From Leptospira terpstrae serovar Hualin str. LT 11-33 = ATCC 700639 (GTDB lineage: Bacteria; Spirochaetota; Leptospiria; Leptospirales; Leptospiraceae): 64,000 nt of DNA. The stretch lies in NCBI RefSeq assembly GCF_000332495.1, contig NZ_AOGW02000006.1, positions 62,001-126,000 on the forward strand. The letters run 5' to 3'. The translations under genes were made by a program, and so were the position numbers. Positions within the stretch are counted from its first letter, which is position 1; every line of letters begins with the position of its first letter. Shown here in pieces: positions 44,892 through 55,859 of this stretch. The notes under the pieces were generated by a model that was not told the DNA's origin, did not search any database, and saw only the letters and a program-made list of their open reading frames with translations.

Positions 44892-46641
44892 TCCAACTTA
44901 TGTTTTCCTAAATTTTAGGAACAAACGTTACAAAGACAAAATCCAATACCTTTCCCATAAACTCAGAAGAGTTTCTATATTCCGCTCTGTAACCTTTGCT
45001 CTATTTTCAAGTGCTATCACACTTTGTTACCTAACCAAACAATCTTGGAAAGAATACATGTATTCTTTTTTCATTCTCATTCCATTTGTATATTTGGTAC
45101 AATTGTATGCGAAGCGGAAAATACAAATCCAATATGCCAAAAAAACACATGGGTTTGTTGTGGAAGAAATCTACCGACTGCGTGGGGAATTTAAAAAATT
45201 AAAAACAAGGGAAATTTGGGAATATCCTGAAGTTGTAAGAAATCATCCTTTATCCATTGATTTAGATCTTTGCACCAAACAAGGATTTCTTGGAATCTAT
45301 GATACTACCATTACCGATATTGGATTCCAAACTTACCTCAAACGTTTTTTGCAAGAACCAATCGAAGATCCAAAACTAAACTCTGATCCGATAGAGATAA
45401 AAAAAATATTAAGTAAACCTAATCTAGCCTACCATTTACAAAGAAAGTTTTTAGTTCCTGAATCCGAATCCAATGAAAAGTTTCATCTGCCCAGTGTTAG
45501 TTTGGAAGATTCGTTTTGGAAAAAAAGAAGGTTTTTAAAGTATTTTTTCCCTATTTGGGGGATATTCTCTCCCGTTTATTTGGTTTTAGGATTGTTATTT
45601 GATTTGCCACTCATCCCACTTCTCCTTCTCATCAATGGGATTTTGTTTGTCAGTTACCGATCAGACTCATTAAAACAATGGAAAGAAATAAAAACATTGT
45701 CTTCTGGGTCAGAAAAATTTCGAAAAACTTTTCTTTATTTAGCTAAAGATCGTAAGACCGCCAAACGGATGATTGGTCAAATAACTTCTTTGGGTGATTC
45801 TTCCGAATTACTCATCTCACCCCTTCCTCATCTCATTCTCAATATTTTATGTTTATGGGATTTATGGAAAATTAAATCCTTACAAAAATGGAAATACAAG
45901 TTTGAAAATCTTTGGAATGATCTGCAAACTTTAATTATACGAACTGATGCAATGCTTCCCTTCGTGAATTTTGGATTTTTATTTCCAGAAGCTAGGTTTG
46001 CGACTTTATCTTCTTCAGGAAACCTTAGCGCCGAAGGTATAGTTCATCCTCTACTTCCGAAAGAAAGTCGAGTGTTCAATCCTCTCACCCCAATGTTGCC
46101 TGGGGATTTGATGATTGTGACTGGATCGAATATGAGCGGAAAAACAACTTACCTTAGATCCATCGCCATGTCATTGTTACTTGGTGGAACGGGTGCTCCT
46201 GTGCTCGGCTCTCAATTTGAATTTCCTAAATTCCAAATCCATACACTGATTCGTTCGCAAGATTCTATGGAAGATGGAGTTTCCTTTTTCTATAGTGAAG
46301 TGAGGCGGTTGTCTACCATTATCAAAACCGCAGACAATCAAAGGAAAGTTCCTGTTTTATTTTTGGATGAAATTCTAAAAGGGACTAATTCGAAAGAACG
46401 TTTCATTGCAACGAGGGAAATTCTTTCTGTTCTGCGAGAAAAACAAACCATCGTTTTTTTAACGACACACGATCTGAAATTAGCTGAAATCCCATGGGCC
46501 AAACGATTTCATTTCACCGAACTAGAAGTAGACGGACAAATGGATTTTGATTATAAAATTCGAGAGGGAGTGTCAGGTTCTACCAATGCGCTCAAAATTT
46601 TGAAAAAAGAAGGGATTCCAATTCGAAATGAAGAAGAGTGA
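44827..46641 (+). CDS. Membrane-anchored MutS-like ATPase
   Basis: A 604-residue protein of the MutS superfamily without the mismatch-recognition domain. Two pairs of transmembrane helices are visible (about residues 56-92 and 235-280). The MutS core ATPase domain fills the C-terminal half: Walker [15 protein letters not shown] near 435, FFYSEVRRL (Phe-rich), Walker [16 protein letters not shown] near 513, and TTHD near 545. The only in-frame start before the first helix is a GTG at 44827 preceded by GGAAG. Such TM-MutS proteins occur in many bacteria but have no known function; mismatch repair is unlikely because the clamp and lever parts are replaced. Confidence 0.85.
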   Translation: MYSTPRFLAGKKKITNDPFSTNPTYVFLNFRNKRYKDKIQYLSHKLRRVSIFRSVTFALFSSAITLCYLTKQSWKEYMYSFFILIPFVYLVQLYAKRKIQIQYAKKTHGFVVEEIYRLRGEFKKLKTREIWEYPEVVRNHPLSIDLDLCTKQGFLGIYDTTITDIGFQTYLKRFLQEPIEDPKLNSDPIEIKKILSKPNLAYHLQRKFLVPESESNEKFHLPSVSLEDSFWKKRRFLKYFFPIWGIFSPVYLVLGLLFDLPLIPLLLLINGILFVSYRSDSLKQWKEIKTLSSGSEKFRKTFLYLAKDRKTAKRMIGQITSLGDSSELLISPLPHLILNILCLWDLWKIKSLQKWKYKFENLWNDLQTLIIRTDAMLPFVNFGFLFPEARFATLSSSGNLSAEGIVHPLLPKESRVFNPLTPMLPGDLMIVTGSNMSGKTTYLRSIAMSLLLGGTGAPVLGSQFEFPKFQIHTLIRSQDSMEDGVSFFYSEVRRLSTIIKTADNQRKVPVLFLDEILKGTNSKERFIATREILSVLREKQTIVFLTTHDLKLAEIPWAKRFHFTELEVDGQMDFDYKIREGVSGSTNALKILKKEGIPIRNEEE

Positions 46642-46705
46642 GAATTATTTTCTAACTCTTCTTAACCGTCCGTATTTATTTATACCTACTGTTCCTAAGT
46701 GGTTT

Positions 46706-48781
46706 CTATTTTTCCTTACTTTCCTCTTCCCCACCAAACAAAGATTTAATTCCATTCCAACCTTTCTGTACACCGCCAGAGACATTATCCACTGCTCGGT
46801 TCACATAATCTGACATAGCTGATCCCGCAATCCCACCAACAGCGGCACCAGCAGGACTTGCAAGAAAGATCGTACCCGCATAGACGGAACCAAGCCAGAT
46901 GGGGTCTATGAATGGAGCTGAAACTCCATAGGTTCCTCGGTAAATGATGGGAAGTTTTAATGCTCTACCCGCAACACCTGGAAAACCAATCGTAAATCTC
47001 ATATCGATACTTTTATTAAATCCTATCTTTCCGCCACCAGAGCCGGCAATTCCATCTGCCTTCAATGCAAAGTTCCGCACTTCAATTGATTCGTTTGCAT
47101 AATGAAAATCAAATTTTAATTCACGATAGGGAGTGGCTCGATTAAAATCTACTTTCTTTAAATTGATAACACTACCAATCGAACTAATTGGTTTCAATAT
47201 ATTTGTATAACTTAAAAGTTCGCCGTTTATCGCACTGATATTTCCTAATACTTGGATATTGGAAATGAGGCCATCCTCAGTATCGGCAGGAGAAACCAAA
47301 ACAAATTCAGAATCTAATTTTCCCGTAATCGGCGAAATTTTAAAAAGATCAGAAAGTATTGGTGCCACACTTAAATTTTTAATATTCCCTTTAATCTCTA
47401 AACCTGCATTATTTCCCCATAGGTAATGACCCGTTCCTTTCACAATCCCTTCATAAGCCCTTAATTCATATTTAGCAATATTAAGCTTTCTTTTTGCGTA
47501 ATGAAGGTTTAATTTTAAAAAATCTGCATGAAAATCTCCAGCATTTAGATTTCTTAAATTAAAATTAAGATAAACGTTCATTCGATTCACATATCCAGTA
47601 CTTGGTATGTCTCTAGTAAGAATTGATTTTTCGAAATCAGGATCTACCCAGATCTTAATCACCTTAATGATACTTGGTACATCTAAATAATCTGAAGTTC
47701 CTTCAAAAGAAATTGTAGGAGAAAGTGGCGGTTTTAAAAAATTTACATAACCCGAACCGTTTAACTTAGATTTGCCTTTCCAATCAACAAGAATGTTTGC
47801 GAAAGATAATTTATCTTCTTTAATGTCATAATTAATGATGGTTGAAACATGTCCGTCTGCAAAAGTTTTACCATCCTTTAAGGCTAAATCTTTGATGTGC
47901 ATCCGATCTATAATTGCGTAGATTTTTGTTTCATCTCGTTTGTAAAAAGGAATGTTTCCAGTAGTTCTTGCAAATCTTAAATCCCCATAAGTAAAAATGA
48001 TTACTATATCGTGAAGATCCAAACCAGATAAGTTTTGGAACGAAAAGTCACCTTCAAATCTAGCGGATTCATATGTCATTTCATCCGTAACAAATAAAAA
48101 ATTGGAACTGAATGATATTGGTTCATCATTTAACTTACCGTATATATATACGTCTAGGTTTCTCAAATCACGATCCAATTGAAATGTGGTTTCCCAAAGA
48201 TACAATTTTATATTACGTGAATATAACTTGTCTTCAAATAGGATTGTAATGTTTTTAATTTCTATTTGGTTTACAAAGTTAGCAAATACCTTTGAAAAAT
48301 AGTATTTAGTTTCTGGAAGATTTACCACTTCCGTATTTTTAGCAGTAATCTCAGGATTCACTTCTGATTTTGAGAGCACCCGTTCAAACAATGGAAAGGA
48401 CTCATCCTTTTCTCGTTTGATCTCTACTGTCCCTGTATTGAGATAGATCTTTCTAATTTCTAATGCCTGGCCAACAAAAACACCATAATAAACTTCAATT
48501 CTAAGTTTGTGAACCTGAATCAACTCATCATCATTCTTTGATACCGTTACTTCGGCCAATTCAATTCCTGGAAAAGGAAAAAACACTGGTTCCGAGGTTT
48601 GATAATTCACCTGTAAGCCCGTTAGTTGGTTTGTTGAATCTAAAATTAATTTTTTGTAATAGTCTGGATCTGCTAAAAGCGGATACAGAATAAAAAACAT
48701 CGTCATAGAAACGACAAATATCAGAGTCAGTAGGATTTTACCGACAACTCCTTTGATTTTGTCTCGAATACTTAACTTCAT
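46706..48781 (-). CDS. AsmA-like envelope protein
   Basis: A 691-residue protein with an N-terminal transmembrane helix (about residues 12-34) and a long, beta-strand-rich periplasmic part, as in AsmA/TamB-type proteins that help move lipids between the membranes. The N-terminus (DPDYYKKLILDSTNQLTG, then FFPFPGIELAEVTV) is the AsmA lead-in. Near the C-terminus a Gly/Ala-rich stretch (IFLASPAGAAVGGIAGSAM) could be a second membrane-associated piece. It is the last gene of the operon that begins with the SpoIIE-type phosphatase, seven bases after the oppF-like gene. The link to peptide import is not understood. Confidence 0.78.
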   Translation of the reverse strand: MKLSIRDKIKGVVGKILLTLIFVVSMTMFFILYPLLADPDYYKKLILDSTNQLTGLQVNYQTSEPVFFPFPGIELAEVTVSKNDDELIQVHKLRIEVYYGVFVGQALEIRKIYLNTGTVEIKREKDESFPLFERVLSKSEVNPEITAKNTEVVNLPETKYYFSKVFANFVNQIEIKNITILFEDKLYSRNIKLYLWETTFQLDRDLRNLDVYIYGKLNDEPISFSSNFLFVTDEMTYESARFEGDFSFQNLSGLDLHDIVIIFTYGDLRFARTTGNIPFYKRDETKIYAIIDRMHIKDLALKDGKTFADGHVSTIINYDIKEDKLSFANILVDWKGKSKLNGSGYVNFLKPPLSPTISFEGTSDYLDVPSIIKVIKIWVDPDFEKSILTRDIPSTGYVNRMNVYLNFNLRNLNAGDFHADFLKLNLHYAKRKLNIAKYELRAYEGIVKGTGHYLWGNNAGLEIKGNIKNLSVAPILSDLFKISPITGKLDSEFVLVSPADTEDGLISNIQVLGNISAINGELLSYTNILKPISSIGSVINLKKVDFNRATPYRELKFDFHYANESIEVRNFALKADGIAGSGGGKIGFNKSIDMRFTIGFPGVAGRALKLPIIYRGTYGVSAPFIDPIWLGSVYAGTIFLASPAGAAVGGIAGSAMSDYVNRAVDNVSGGVQKGWNGIKSLFGGEEESKEK

Positions 48782-48788
48782 TAGAATT

Positions 48789-49760
48789 TTACTTTAAAGG
48801 GAAATGACATTTTACTCTACGTGTCTGCGTAGGAAAACTTTCCACAGGTTCTTCCGTTTTACAAATATCTTGAACAATGGGACATCTTGTATGGAATCTA
48901 CAACCGCGTGGTTTATTCATTAAACTGGGAATTTCTCCAACCAACGGTTGGGAAACCCTAGATCGATCCTTTAAATCAAAACTAGCAGAGAATAAAGCCT
49001 TTGTATAAGGATGTAAAGGTGTTTTGGAAATTTCATCACGACTACATTCTTCGACTATTTGTCCTAAATACATGACAGCGATTCGATCCGATACGTGTTT
49101 TACAATGTTCAAGTCATGAGATATAAACAAATAAGATAGTCCATATTTCTCACGTAATAACAAAATATTATTAATTACTTGTGCTTGTGTGGAAATATCT
49201 AAAGCAGATACTGCTTCATCACAAACCACAAGACTTGGTTCTAAAATTAAGGCCCGAGCAATGGCAATTCTTTGCCGCTGTCCCCCGCTAAATTCATGTG
49301 GATAACGATGTAAAATATCTGAAGGTAAATTCACTTCAGTAAGTGCCTTAATTGCTTTTTCTTTTTTCTCCGAAGAGGAAAGATTCGGAAAATGAATTTG
49401 TAAACCTTCGGTAATGATTTCTTCAATCGTAAAACGTGGGTTTAATGAAGAATAAGGATCCTGAAATACTACTTGGATTTTTCGTTTTAGTGCTTTTCGT
49501 TCTGCTTTTGGAATATTTTTGATTTCTTTATCTTCAAACTGGATGGAACCAGAATCAAATGGTAATAAAGATAAAATCGCACGGCCAATGGTAGACTTAC
49601 CACAACCAGATTCACCGACCAGTCCTAATATTTTTCCTTGTGGGATATTGAAACTAACTCCCTCAACAGCAATCAGCCTTTTAGAAGAAAAAGAAAGTGA
49701 CTGTGACTGTTTATACGATACGACTAAGTCTTTTACATTAAGCACTTTCTTTACCTCCAT
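48789..49760 (-). CDS. oppF: Oligopeptide ABC transporter ATPase (OppF/DppF type)
   Basis: A 323-residue ATPase with Walker [10 protein letters not shown] (about residue 55), signature FSGGQRQR (about 170), Walker B VVCDEA (about 190), and the C-terminal oligo_HPY-type extension with the four-Cys cluster (CRFHTRCPIVQDIC then VKCHF). Paired with the OppD-type gene before it, which it overlaps by 23 bases. Together they power the importer formed by the two permeases. Confidence 0.93.
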   Translation of the reverse strand: MEVKKVLNVKDLVVSYKQSQSLSFSSKRLIAVEGVSFNIPQGKILGLVGESGCGKSTIGRAILSLLPFDSGSIQFEDKEIKNIPKAERKALKRKIQVVFQDPYSSLNPRFTIEEIITEGLQIHFPNLSSSEKKEKAIKALTEVNLPSDILHRYPHEFSGGQRQRIAIARALILEPSLVVCDEAVSALDISTQAQVINNILLLREKYGLSYLFISHDLNIVKHVSDRIAVMYLGQIVEECSRDEISKTPLHPYTKALFSASFDLKDRSRVSQPLVGEIPSLMNKPRGCRFHTRCPIVQDICKTEEPVESFPTQTRRVKCHFPLK

Positions 49761-50727
49761 ATAAAAAACAATCTACCAATTGGAACTCAGAGATAGGAAT
49801 CGTTAGGGGAACGGAAGAGTTACAAATAGATAGTTTTTCGTTACAACGTGTATGGAACCGACATCCTGTAGGATAAGATTTGGGAGATGGAACAATCCCT
49901 TCGATAGTAACTAATTTTTTTCCAATATTTTCGTGCGTTGGATAAGCTGCGATTAACGCTTGTGTGTATGGATGTTTTGGGTTATCAATCACATCTCCGA
50001 CACTTCCTTGTTCAATAATCTTTCCTGCATACATTACTGCAATCCTATCGGCAATATGACTTACGAGTCCTATATCATGAGAAATGAAAAGAACCGACAT
50101 TCCATTTTCTTTTCGTAATTCTTTCAGAAGCTGGATCAATTGTAATTGGATGGTAACGTCAATGGCACTTGTTGGCTCATCTGCAATTAAGATTTTTGGA
50201 TCACACATAAGCGCCATAGCAATACAAACTCTTTGTAACATCCCACCCGAAAATTGGTTTGGGTATTGCCCCAGTCTGAGTTTCGCATCGGTTATCCCAA
50301 CTCTTTCTAATAAATAGATTGCCTTTTCTTCCGCTTCTTGTTTGGAACCAAGCCCATGCAACAAATAACCTTCAACAAGTTGGGCTCCAATTTTATGGAG
50401 TGGATTTAATGCAGAAAATGGTTCTTGGAATACATAAGCAATTTCCTTTCCACGAACTGACCTTAGGTGACTTTGCGAAGATTCAATTAAGTTTTGATCT
50501 TCAAATAAAATTGATCCTGTGGGATATAAAGTTGTATTGGATGGCAGAAGCTGAGTTAGCGCCAAACTAGTGATAGATTTTCCACATCCAGATTCACCAA
50601 CAAGGGCTAATGTTTCACCTTTCGCCAAATAAAAATTAACATTATCAACAATAGGCAAAATCCCATCATCGGTTTTGATTTGGATAGAAAGATCTTTGAC
50701 TTGGATGGCTTTAGGAATAGTGTTCAT
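49738..50727 (-). CDS. oppD: Oligopeptide ABC transporter ATPase (OppD/DppD type)
   Basis: A 329-residue ATPase of the OppD/DppD/YejF-N type. It has Walker [10 protein letters not shown] (about residue 43), signature FSGGMLQRV (about 157), Walker [13 protein letters not shown], and the C-terminal oligopeptide-transporter extension with [14 protein letters not shown]. It overlaps the permease gene by four bases and oppF by 23. The stand-alone D and F genes differ from Enterobacteriaceae YejF, where they are fused. Confidence 0.93.
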   Translation of the reverse strand: MNTIPKAIQVKDLSIQIKTDDGILPIVDNVNFYLAKGETLALVGESGCGKSITSLALTQLLPSNTTLYPTGSILFEDQNLIESSQSHLRSVRGKEIAYVFQEPFSALNPLHKIGAQLVEGYLLHGLGSKQEAEEKAIYLLERVGITDAKLRLGQYPNQFSGGMLQRVCIAMALMCDPKILIADEPTSAIDVTIQLQLIQLLKELRKENGMSVLFISHDIGLVSHIADRIAVMYAGKIIEQGSVGDVIDNPKHPYTQALIAAYPTHENIGKKLVTIEGIVPSPKSYPTGCRFHTRCNEKLSICNSSVPLTIPISEFQLVDCFLYGGKESA

Positions 50728-51773
50728 TCGTAAACCACCTTGTCTTTGGGATCAAAAGCATCCCGAAGTCCTTCTCCCACAAATGCAGAAAACAAAATTG
50801 TCAAAAACAAAGCTACTGATGGAAAAGTAATCAACCACCAAGCAGTAAGTCTTTCTCTTCCTTGTCCAATCAACTCTCCCCAGGATGGGTTGGGAGCTGG
50901 AATTCCATAACCCAAAAAGTCAAGAGCGGAAAGTACAGAGATTGCAGAGATTAAAATAAATGGTAAAAAAGTCACAAGAGGTGTAATGGAATTAGGTAAT
51001 AAATGACGCATGATTATTGAAAATGAAGAAGCTCCTAAAGTTTTTGCAGCATCAACAAACTGTTGTTTGCGGAGTTTCAAAAATTCCCCACGCATATAAT
51101 AACTGAGACCAATCCAACTCAACGATCCGTAAGTTACTATGAGCACCAAAAACCCTCTTCCAAAAAATGAACCCATAATCAAAATCAGATATAAAAACGG
51201 AATCGCGGATAAAATTTCAATGATTCGTTGTAAAAATAAATCCAACCGACCTACAAAATATCCTTGGATTCCACCGATAAAAGAGGCAAGTAAAATCTCA
51301 ACAATGATAAGGATCAAACTAAAAGTCATCGCCAACCTATACCCGTAAATGATGCGAGTAAACACATCCCTTCCTCTATCATCTGTTCCCATCCAATGAC
51401 TAAAGTTTGGTGATGAAGGAGGGTTGGTTCCTTCTTCCAAACTTTCTAAGTTGTCTTCATTCACACCAAACGGAATTGGAGGAAAAAACATTTGATTATT
51501 TGAATCAACAAAACGAGATTCCTTACTGAGTTTTTTATAGTTCGGTTCTGTAAGGTTAGCCCCACCAAACTTTGTTTCTGGATAAAAACTAAAAATTGGA
51601 AACGAAACAGTCCCTTCATACAATACAAACAAAGGTTTGTTATTGATAAGGAGTGGAGAAAACAACGATAAAACATAAGTATAAAAAAGAATTAACATAG
51701 AATAATAAGCGCGTTTATTCTTTTTAAACTTTTCCCACTTACGAATATTTGCCGGGTTTGAAATAAAGTTCAT
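50724..51773 (-). CDS. oppC: Peptide ABC transporter permease (OppC/YejE type)
   Basis: A 349-residue inner-membrane permease. It has an N-terminal helix, a long periplasmic loop (about residues 50-125, including [16 protein letters not shown], the family entry motif), and five more helices with the EAA-like coupling segment [20 protein letters not shown]. The large loop and GTDDxGRDV context fit the Yej-type permeases best. Tight four-base overlaps on both sides mark it as part of the operon. Confidence 0.92.
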   Translation of the reverse strand: MNFISNPANIRKWEKFKKNKRAYYSMLILFYTYVLSLFSPLLINNKPLFVLYEGTVSFPIFSFYPETKFGGANLTEPNYKKLSKESRFVDSNNQMFFPPIPFGVNEDNLESLEEGTNPPSSPNFSHWMGTDDRGRDVFTRIIYGYRLAMTFSLILIIVEILLASFIGGIQGYFVGRLDLFLQRIIEILSAIPFLYLILIMGSFFGRGFLVLIVTYGSLSWIGLSYYMRGEFLKLRKQQFVDAAKTLGASSFSIIMRHLLPNSITPLVTFLPFILISAISVLSALDFLGYGIPAPNPSWGELIGQGRERLTAWWLITFPSVALFLTILFSAFVGEGLRDAFDPKDKVVYE

Positions 51774-52780
51774 TCGAAATCAATCCTCGGATCAATCAGT
51801 ATATAACAGAAATCGGAAACTATTTTTCCGATAAGTCCTAAAAAACTTTGGGCAAGAAGTAACCCCATCATAAGATCCGTGTCTCTTTCTCTTACCGCTT
51901 CAAAACTTAAGAGCCCCATCCCATCAATATTGAAGACCAACTCAATGAACAAGGATCCGGAAAAAATCAAAGTTAAGTTACTTCCGAATCCAGTAGCAAT
52001 GGGAATCAGTGAATTTCTGAAAGCATGACGAAATATCGAATCAGAAAAACTTAGTCCTTTTGACACTGCTGTCCGCACGTATTCTTTTGCAATTTGATCT
52101 AACAAACTGTTTTTCATGAGTAGTGTGAGGACAGCAAAACTTCCTACTACATAACAGATCACAGGCAAAAACATATGAGCCAGGCGATCGTTTACCTTTC
52201 CCCAAAAACTCAAGTCTTCATAAAAATCAGAGACCTCATGTCCTAAAGGAAAAAAGGAAAAAACCTCACCCGATGCAAACAAATATAACAGTAACATTGC
52301 AAAGGCAAAAACTGGAAGGGAATAGGTAAAAAAGATAATAAAACTAGAAATGAAATCAAACCGACTTCCTTCTTTTAATGCTTTTTGAATTCCAAGTGGA
52401 ATACAAATTAGATAGGTTAAAAAGAAACCTGAGAGCCCAAAAAAGAGAGAAACAGGAAGTTTTTCTACAATGAGTTCAGATACTTTACGAGAGTGTAACC
52501 TCGACTCACCTAAATCAAACTGTACAATTTGTTTCAGCCAAAGTAAATAAGCAATCGGCGCTGGTTTGTCTAAATGAAGTCTTTGTTTGATGAGTTCAAT
52601 TTCTTCCTGAGAAATTTGTTTGGTAGAAGCGCCAGCTAAATTTCCTGTACCTTTTAGTTTTGCAATCTCGCTATTGAGTGGACCACCCGGGGCAAAATGA
52701 GAGATCAAAAAAACAAGGAATGTGATTCCAAGTAAGGTAGGAAAGATGAGTAAAAATCGCTTTAGAAAATATTTCCACAT
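51770..52780 (-). CDS. oppB: Peptide ABC transporter permease (OppB/YejB type)
   Basis: A 336-residue permease with six helices. The start is [17 protein letters not shown], followed by FAPGGPLN and a long first periplasmic loop that includes [23 protein letters not shown], typical of YejB. The EAA motif reads [27 protein letters not shown]. It begins three bases after the AttH-like gene stop. Import of peptides or peptide-like antibiotics is the expected job, but the binding protein gene is missing here. Confidence 0.92.
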   Translation of the reverse strand: MWKYFLKRFLLIFPTLLGITFLVFLISHFAPGGPLNSEIAKLKGTGNLAGASTKQISQEEIELIKQRLHLDKPAPIAYLLWLKQIVQFDLGESRLHSRKVSELIVEKLPVSLFFGLSGFFLTYLICIPLGIQKALKEGSRFDFISSFIIFFTYSLPVFAFAMLLLYLFASGEVFSFFPLGHEVSDFYEDLSFWGKVNDRLAHMFLPVICYVVGSFAVLTLLMKNSLLDQIAKEYVRTAVSKGLSFSDSIFRHAFRNSLIPIATGFGSNLTLIFSGSLFIELVFNIDGMGLLSFEAVRERDTDLMMGLLLAQSFLGLIGKIVSDFCYILIDPRIDFE

Positions 52781-52783
52781 GTC

Positions 52784-53830
52784 TTAGAACTCCCACCACT
52801 CTTTCGGTTTTTTGTAACCTTTCAATTCTAAATATCCTTTGGCTGACTTTTTTTGAATTGGATCTGAGGCTTCTACTCCACCCTCCCAATAGATTGTAGA
52901 TGTAGTTTTACTTCCATCAAACTCTTGTTCATTGAAAATGGGAGAGACCGTCCATTCTCCACCTGGATATTTGATTTTCCAGTGGAGCGGGTATTCTATT
53001 TTTGTAGTTGGGCTTTTCCAAAAAGATCCTGTTGCCTTCATTTGGATTTGGCCCGGTTCTTTCCAATAGATCGTTTTACCTTCTGGATTTCGATAAGTTC
53101 CGAAAATCTCTGGGTCCAATTTGGATGATTCTCGAAATCGAAAGAAAACATAATCACCACCCAAATTGTCTGAGAGACAAATCCAATCCCAACCGGTTTC
53201 CCCAGTGGCAAGAGTAGGAAGCGACTTTGAGTTTTTTTCACTCCATTCATGGTCCATCCAAGAATTTCCGGAAACAATGCTCTCTCTTTTTCCATCAAAA
53301 AAAAGATTTCCTTTTGTTTTTAATCTCGGATAACTATAGTAATACGAAAATATACTTGGCTTACGATTTGATTTAATAGATACCCCATCTTTGCCATGGA
53401 TTAATATTTTTCCATTTCCTTCTAACTCTAAATCCAAACTCAAATCTTTTGACTTTGACTCCGCTTGAATATGAAATTTATCCTTGGAAATAATTTCTAA
53501 TCGATAGGTTCCGCTGTAGATATTTTTATCTGAATATCCTGCAAGACCACCTATGGTTCGTTTGATGGTTTGTGCATTTTTATACTTTTGCGAAGTAAAA
53601 TTGGAAATGGCAAAATGAACAGGAAACAACTCTGGATTCCATTCAGAATCTTCTGAAAATTTCAGTCGAAAAAAAGACAATTCATATCCATATAAATTTC
53701 CATTTTCAGATTCTAAATGCCCAACAAAATAACACCATTCCAATCCAAAATCAGAATGAAAGTTATGATCTTTCGGAAAACTAAAATGGAAAAAAAGAAG
53801 GGATAAGATTAAAATTTTGATTCTATTCAT
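52784..53830 (-). CDS. AttH/CrtC-like lipocalin-fold secreted protein
   Basis: About 348 residues with a signal peptide (residues 1-19, ending FSFPKD). The body shows the features of the AttH/carotenoid 1,2-hydratase family: an early EWCYFVGHLESENG, then a SWMDHEWSE motif (Asp-His-Glu) and ETGWDWICLSDNLGGDYVFF. The family is two tandem lipocalin-like barrels; the biochemical activity outside CrtC is mostly unknown. I start at the ATG at 53830, overlapping the upstream phosphatase gene by eight bases. It takes the place where a substrate-binding protein gene might be expected in an Opp operon. Confidence 0.85.
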   Translation of the reverse strand: MNRIKILILSLLFFHFSFPKDHNFHSDFGLEWCYFVGHLESENGNLYGYELSFFRLKFSEDSEWNPELFPVHFAISNFTSQKYKNAQTIKRTIGGLAGYSDKNIYSGTYRLEIISKDKFHIQAESKSKDLSLDLELEGNGKILIHGKDGVSIKSNRKPSIFSYYYSYPRLKTKGNLFFDGKRESIVSGNSWMDHEWSEKNSKSLPTLATGETGWDWICLSDNLGGDYVFFRFRESSKLDPEIFGTYRNPEGKTIYWKEPGQIQMKATGSFWKSPTTKIEYPLHWKIKYPGGEWTVSPIFNEQEFDGSKTTSTIYWEGGVEASDPIQKKSAKGYLELKGYKKPKEWWEF

Positions 53831-55859
53831 CAGGCAAAGACTCCCACTTTTTTTCAAGTGGAAGGATGTGAAGATAGGTTTCTTCGATTCGTTTCATCTT
53901 TTCGATAACTTCTTTCATTTTCTTCTTTTCATTCAACTTTCTATATAACTGAGCTAAGTTGTACAAATTAGATAAATTGGAATCATTGATGGAATGTGCT
54001 TTTTTCCACTCTACTTCCGCTTTTTCAAACATTTCCATTTGGTAATAACAATAACCAAGAACTGAGTGTGATTTAAAATGGTTGGTTTTAAATTTATTAT
54101 AAGACTCTAACAATCGTATGGCATTTTCAAAATTTCCACTGTAGGCAAGTGCTTTCCCATAGGAAAGTTGTGTATCAAGATCTCGAGGTAAAATTTGATG
54201 TGCTTGTTCATAAAAACCCACAGCTTCTTTAAACTCTTTTTTACGGTATACATCATCTCCTTTCGCTTTAATTAAATTGAATTCAGGAAGTCTAGGTGAT
54301 AATTGCAGACCAAGTAACGTGATGTCATCCATTGGGTCTGTACCCATAGTAAATTCTTTGTGATTGGAAAGGATCGTTTCTACAGTTTCTTGGATGGATT
54401 TCTCAGAAGTAGATTCAATCATTTGTATGAGCCTCTCTTCACCAAACGCAAGTCCTTTATCATTTTCTGCTTCCGTTAGTCCGTCTGTGTATAAAAATAA
54501 TTTATCACCCGGCTCCAATTGGATTTGAAGGTCTCTAAAGGTATCTCCTGCATCGGGAAACATTCCGAGAAATGTTCCGTCTCCTTCACAAATCTCTGCT
54601 CGATTCGTTTTTGCTCGAAAAAGAATAGGTCTCGGATGGCCGGCAACAGAATACAAAACCTTATAATCATCATGAATCAAAACATAAACACAAGTTGTGT
54701 ATCCTTGTTGTTTGACTAAGTCCAATAACTCTCGATTGATTAGTTTAAATGTTTCCGATGGTTTCGGTTTCTTAAAATTAGAAAAAAGTAACTTCGATAA
54801 TGCAGTAATAAACGCGGCAGGCACTCCATGACCTGAAACATCACAAACAGCCACACCCAACTTATCCATGTTATATGGGAAATAATCATAATAATCTCCA
54901 CTCACTTCTTGCATTGGAGTAAAGGCAGTCCAAAATTGAATTCCATTCCAATCCGGAATGATTTCAGGAATGAGACCCTTTTGGATGTTTTTTGCAAGTC
55001 GTAAGTCCTTTGCCATCGAGAGTTGTTTTTTTTCTAACTCTTGTTTGAAGGATTTTAGCACTTCCACAGCCGCTTCTAAGTCGCGGTTCTCGATCGCGAG
55101 TTCACGAGATTTTCCAACAACATCTTTGACATCTATGATAGAAATTTCTTCTAGTTCGGAATCCACTCGAGAGGTAACCATAACTCGATGCCTGTTGGTT
55201 AAATCGTCCTTTGTCAGACGAGATCGGGACAAAAATAAATTATCTTCCAACCATTCCATTTCATATTCATTGGAATCGGCACCAAATAAAATATCATCCC
55301 CTAACTCTTTGTGTGAAACATGGATACCAAAAAGTTTTGTTTTAGTCATCCGTATATTGAATTCTTTTAGTTCAAAAAGAACGGAAAGACCACCTAACAT
55401 CCCTTGAAAAAAAACTGCATCATACCATTTCTCTTGGTACTCAGGTAAATACTTAAATAAAAATATTACTTTTTGGTTTGAAATAGGTTTTATATTTAAA
55501 TAGACTGCTCTCGTTAGGCGACCAATTAAAATAGGAAGCCGTTGGATCATCTCTGCTAAATCTATTCGGGAATCATCTAAAGGTAATAAATCATAAGCAT
55601 TTGTAATTAGACTTTCAGTTCCCAGATGATACAAAATCCCGGAAATATCGAGGGATTGGGATATGATTTGAATAATTTTATCTTCCAAATCTTGTGAGAT
55701 CCAATAGTTAGGATCTTTAAGAATTCGATTGTAGACTATATCATCTAAAATTTCTGGAAATGGATTGGTGTAGCGCAATAAATGATTCTCGCGTTGGTAC
55801 AATTGAACCAGTCCCGAGACACGTTTCGATGATATTTCTCTTCCTGCGTGCAGTGGCAA
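53823..55859 (-). CDS. SpoIIE-type PP2C phosphatase with TPR tail
   Basis: A 678-residue signalling protein. Residues 1-250 are an unrecognised sensor-like region; a coiled coil follows (about 250-285, RELAIENRDLEAAVEVLKSF). The SpoIIE/RsbU phosphatase domain occupies about 285-510: GDYYDYF and DVSGHGVPAAF carry the metal-binding Asp residues, then GTFLGMF, LYTDGLTEA and DDITLLGLQ. Four or so TPR-like helices close it (about 525-660). RsbU-type phosphatases usually dephosphorylate an anti-anti-sigma factor, though none is next door. It starts the operon that runs through oppF to the AsmA-like gene. Confidence 0.9.
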   Translation of the reverse strand: MPLHAGREISSKRVSGLVQLYQRENHLLRYTNPFPEILDDIVYNRILKDPNYWISQDLEDKIIQIISQSLDISGILYHLGTESLITNAYDLLPLDDSRIDLAEMIQRLPILIGRLTRAVYLNIKPISNQKVIFLFKYLPEYQEKWYDAVFFQGMLGGLSVLFELKEFNIRMTKTKLFGIHVSHKELGDDILFGADSNEYEMEWLEDNLFLSRSRLTKDDLTNRHRVMVTSRVDSELEEISIIDVKDVVGKSRELAIENRDLEAAVEVLKSFKQELEKKQLSMAKDLRLAKNIQKGLIPEIIPDWNGIQFWTAFTPMQEVSGDYYDYFPYNMDKLGVAVCDVSGHGVPAAFITALSKLLFSNFKKPKPSETFKLINRELLDLVKQQGYTTCVYVLIHDDYKVLYSVAGHPRPILFRAKTNRAEICEGDGTFLGMFPDAGDTFRDLQIQLEPGDKLFLYTDGLTEAENDKGLAFGEERLIQMIESTSEKSIQETVETILSNHKEFTMGTDPMDDITLLGLQLSPRLPEFNLIKAKGDDVYRKKEFKEAVGFYEQAHQILPRDLDTQLSYGKALAYSGNFENAIRLLESYNKFKTNHFKSHSVLGYCYYQMEMFEKAEVEWKKAHSINDSNLSNLYNLAQLYRKLNEKKKMKEVIEKMKRIEETYLHILPLEKKWESLPDE

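Noticed and set aside
46628..46813. 61-codon hydrophobic plus-strand frame after the MutS-like gene
   Set aside because: Most of it is antisense to the AsmA-like gene's 3' end and there is no ribosome-binding site or conserved feature.
54958..55407. Long plus-strand open frame of 149 codons
   Set aside because: Lies wholly antisense to the SpoIIE-type phosphatase, is Ser-rich with no domain and no ribosome-binding site; a shadow of the true gene.
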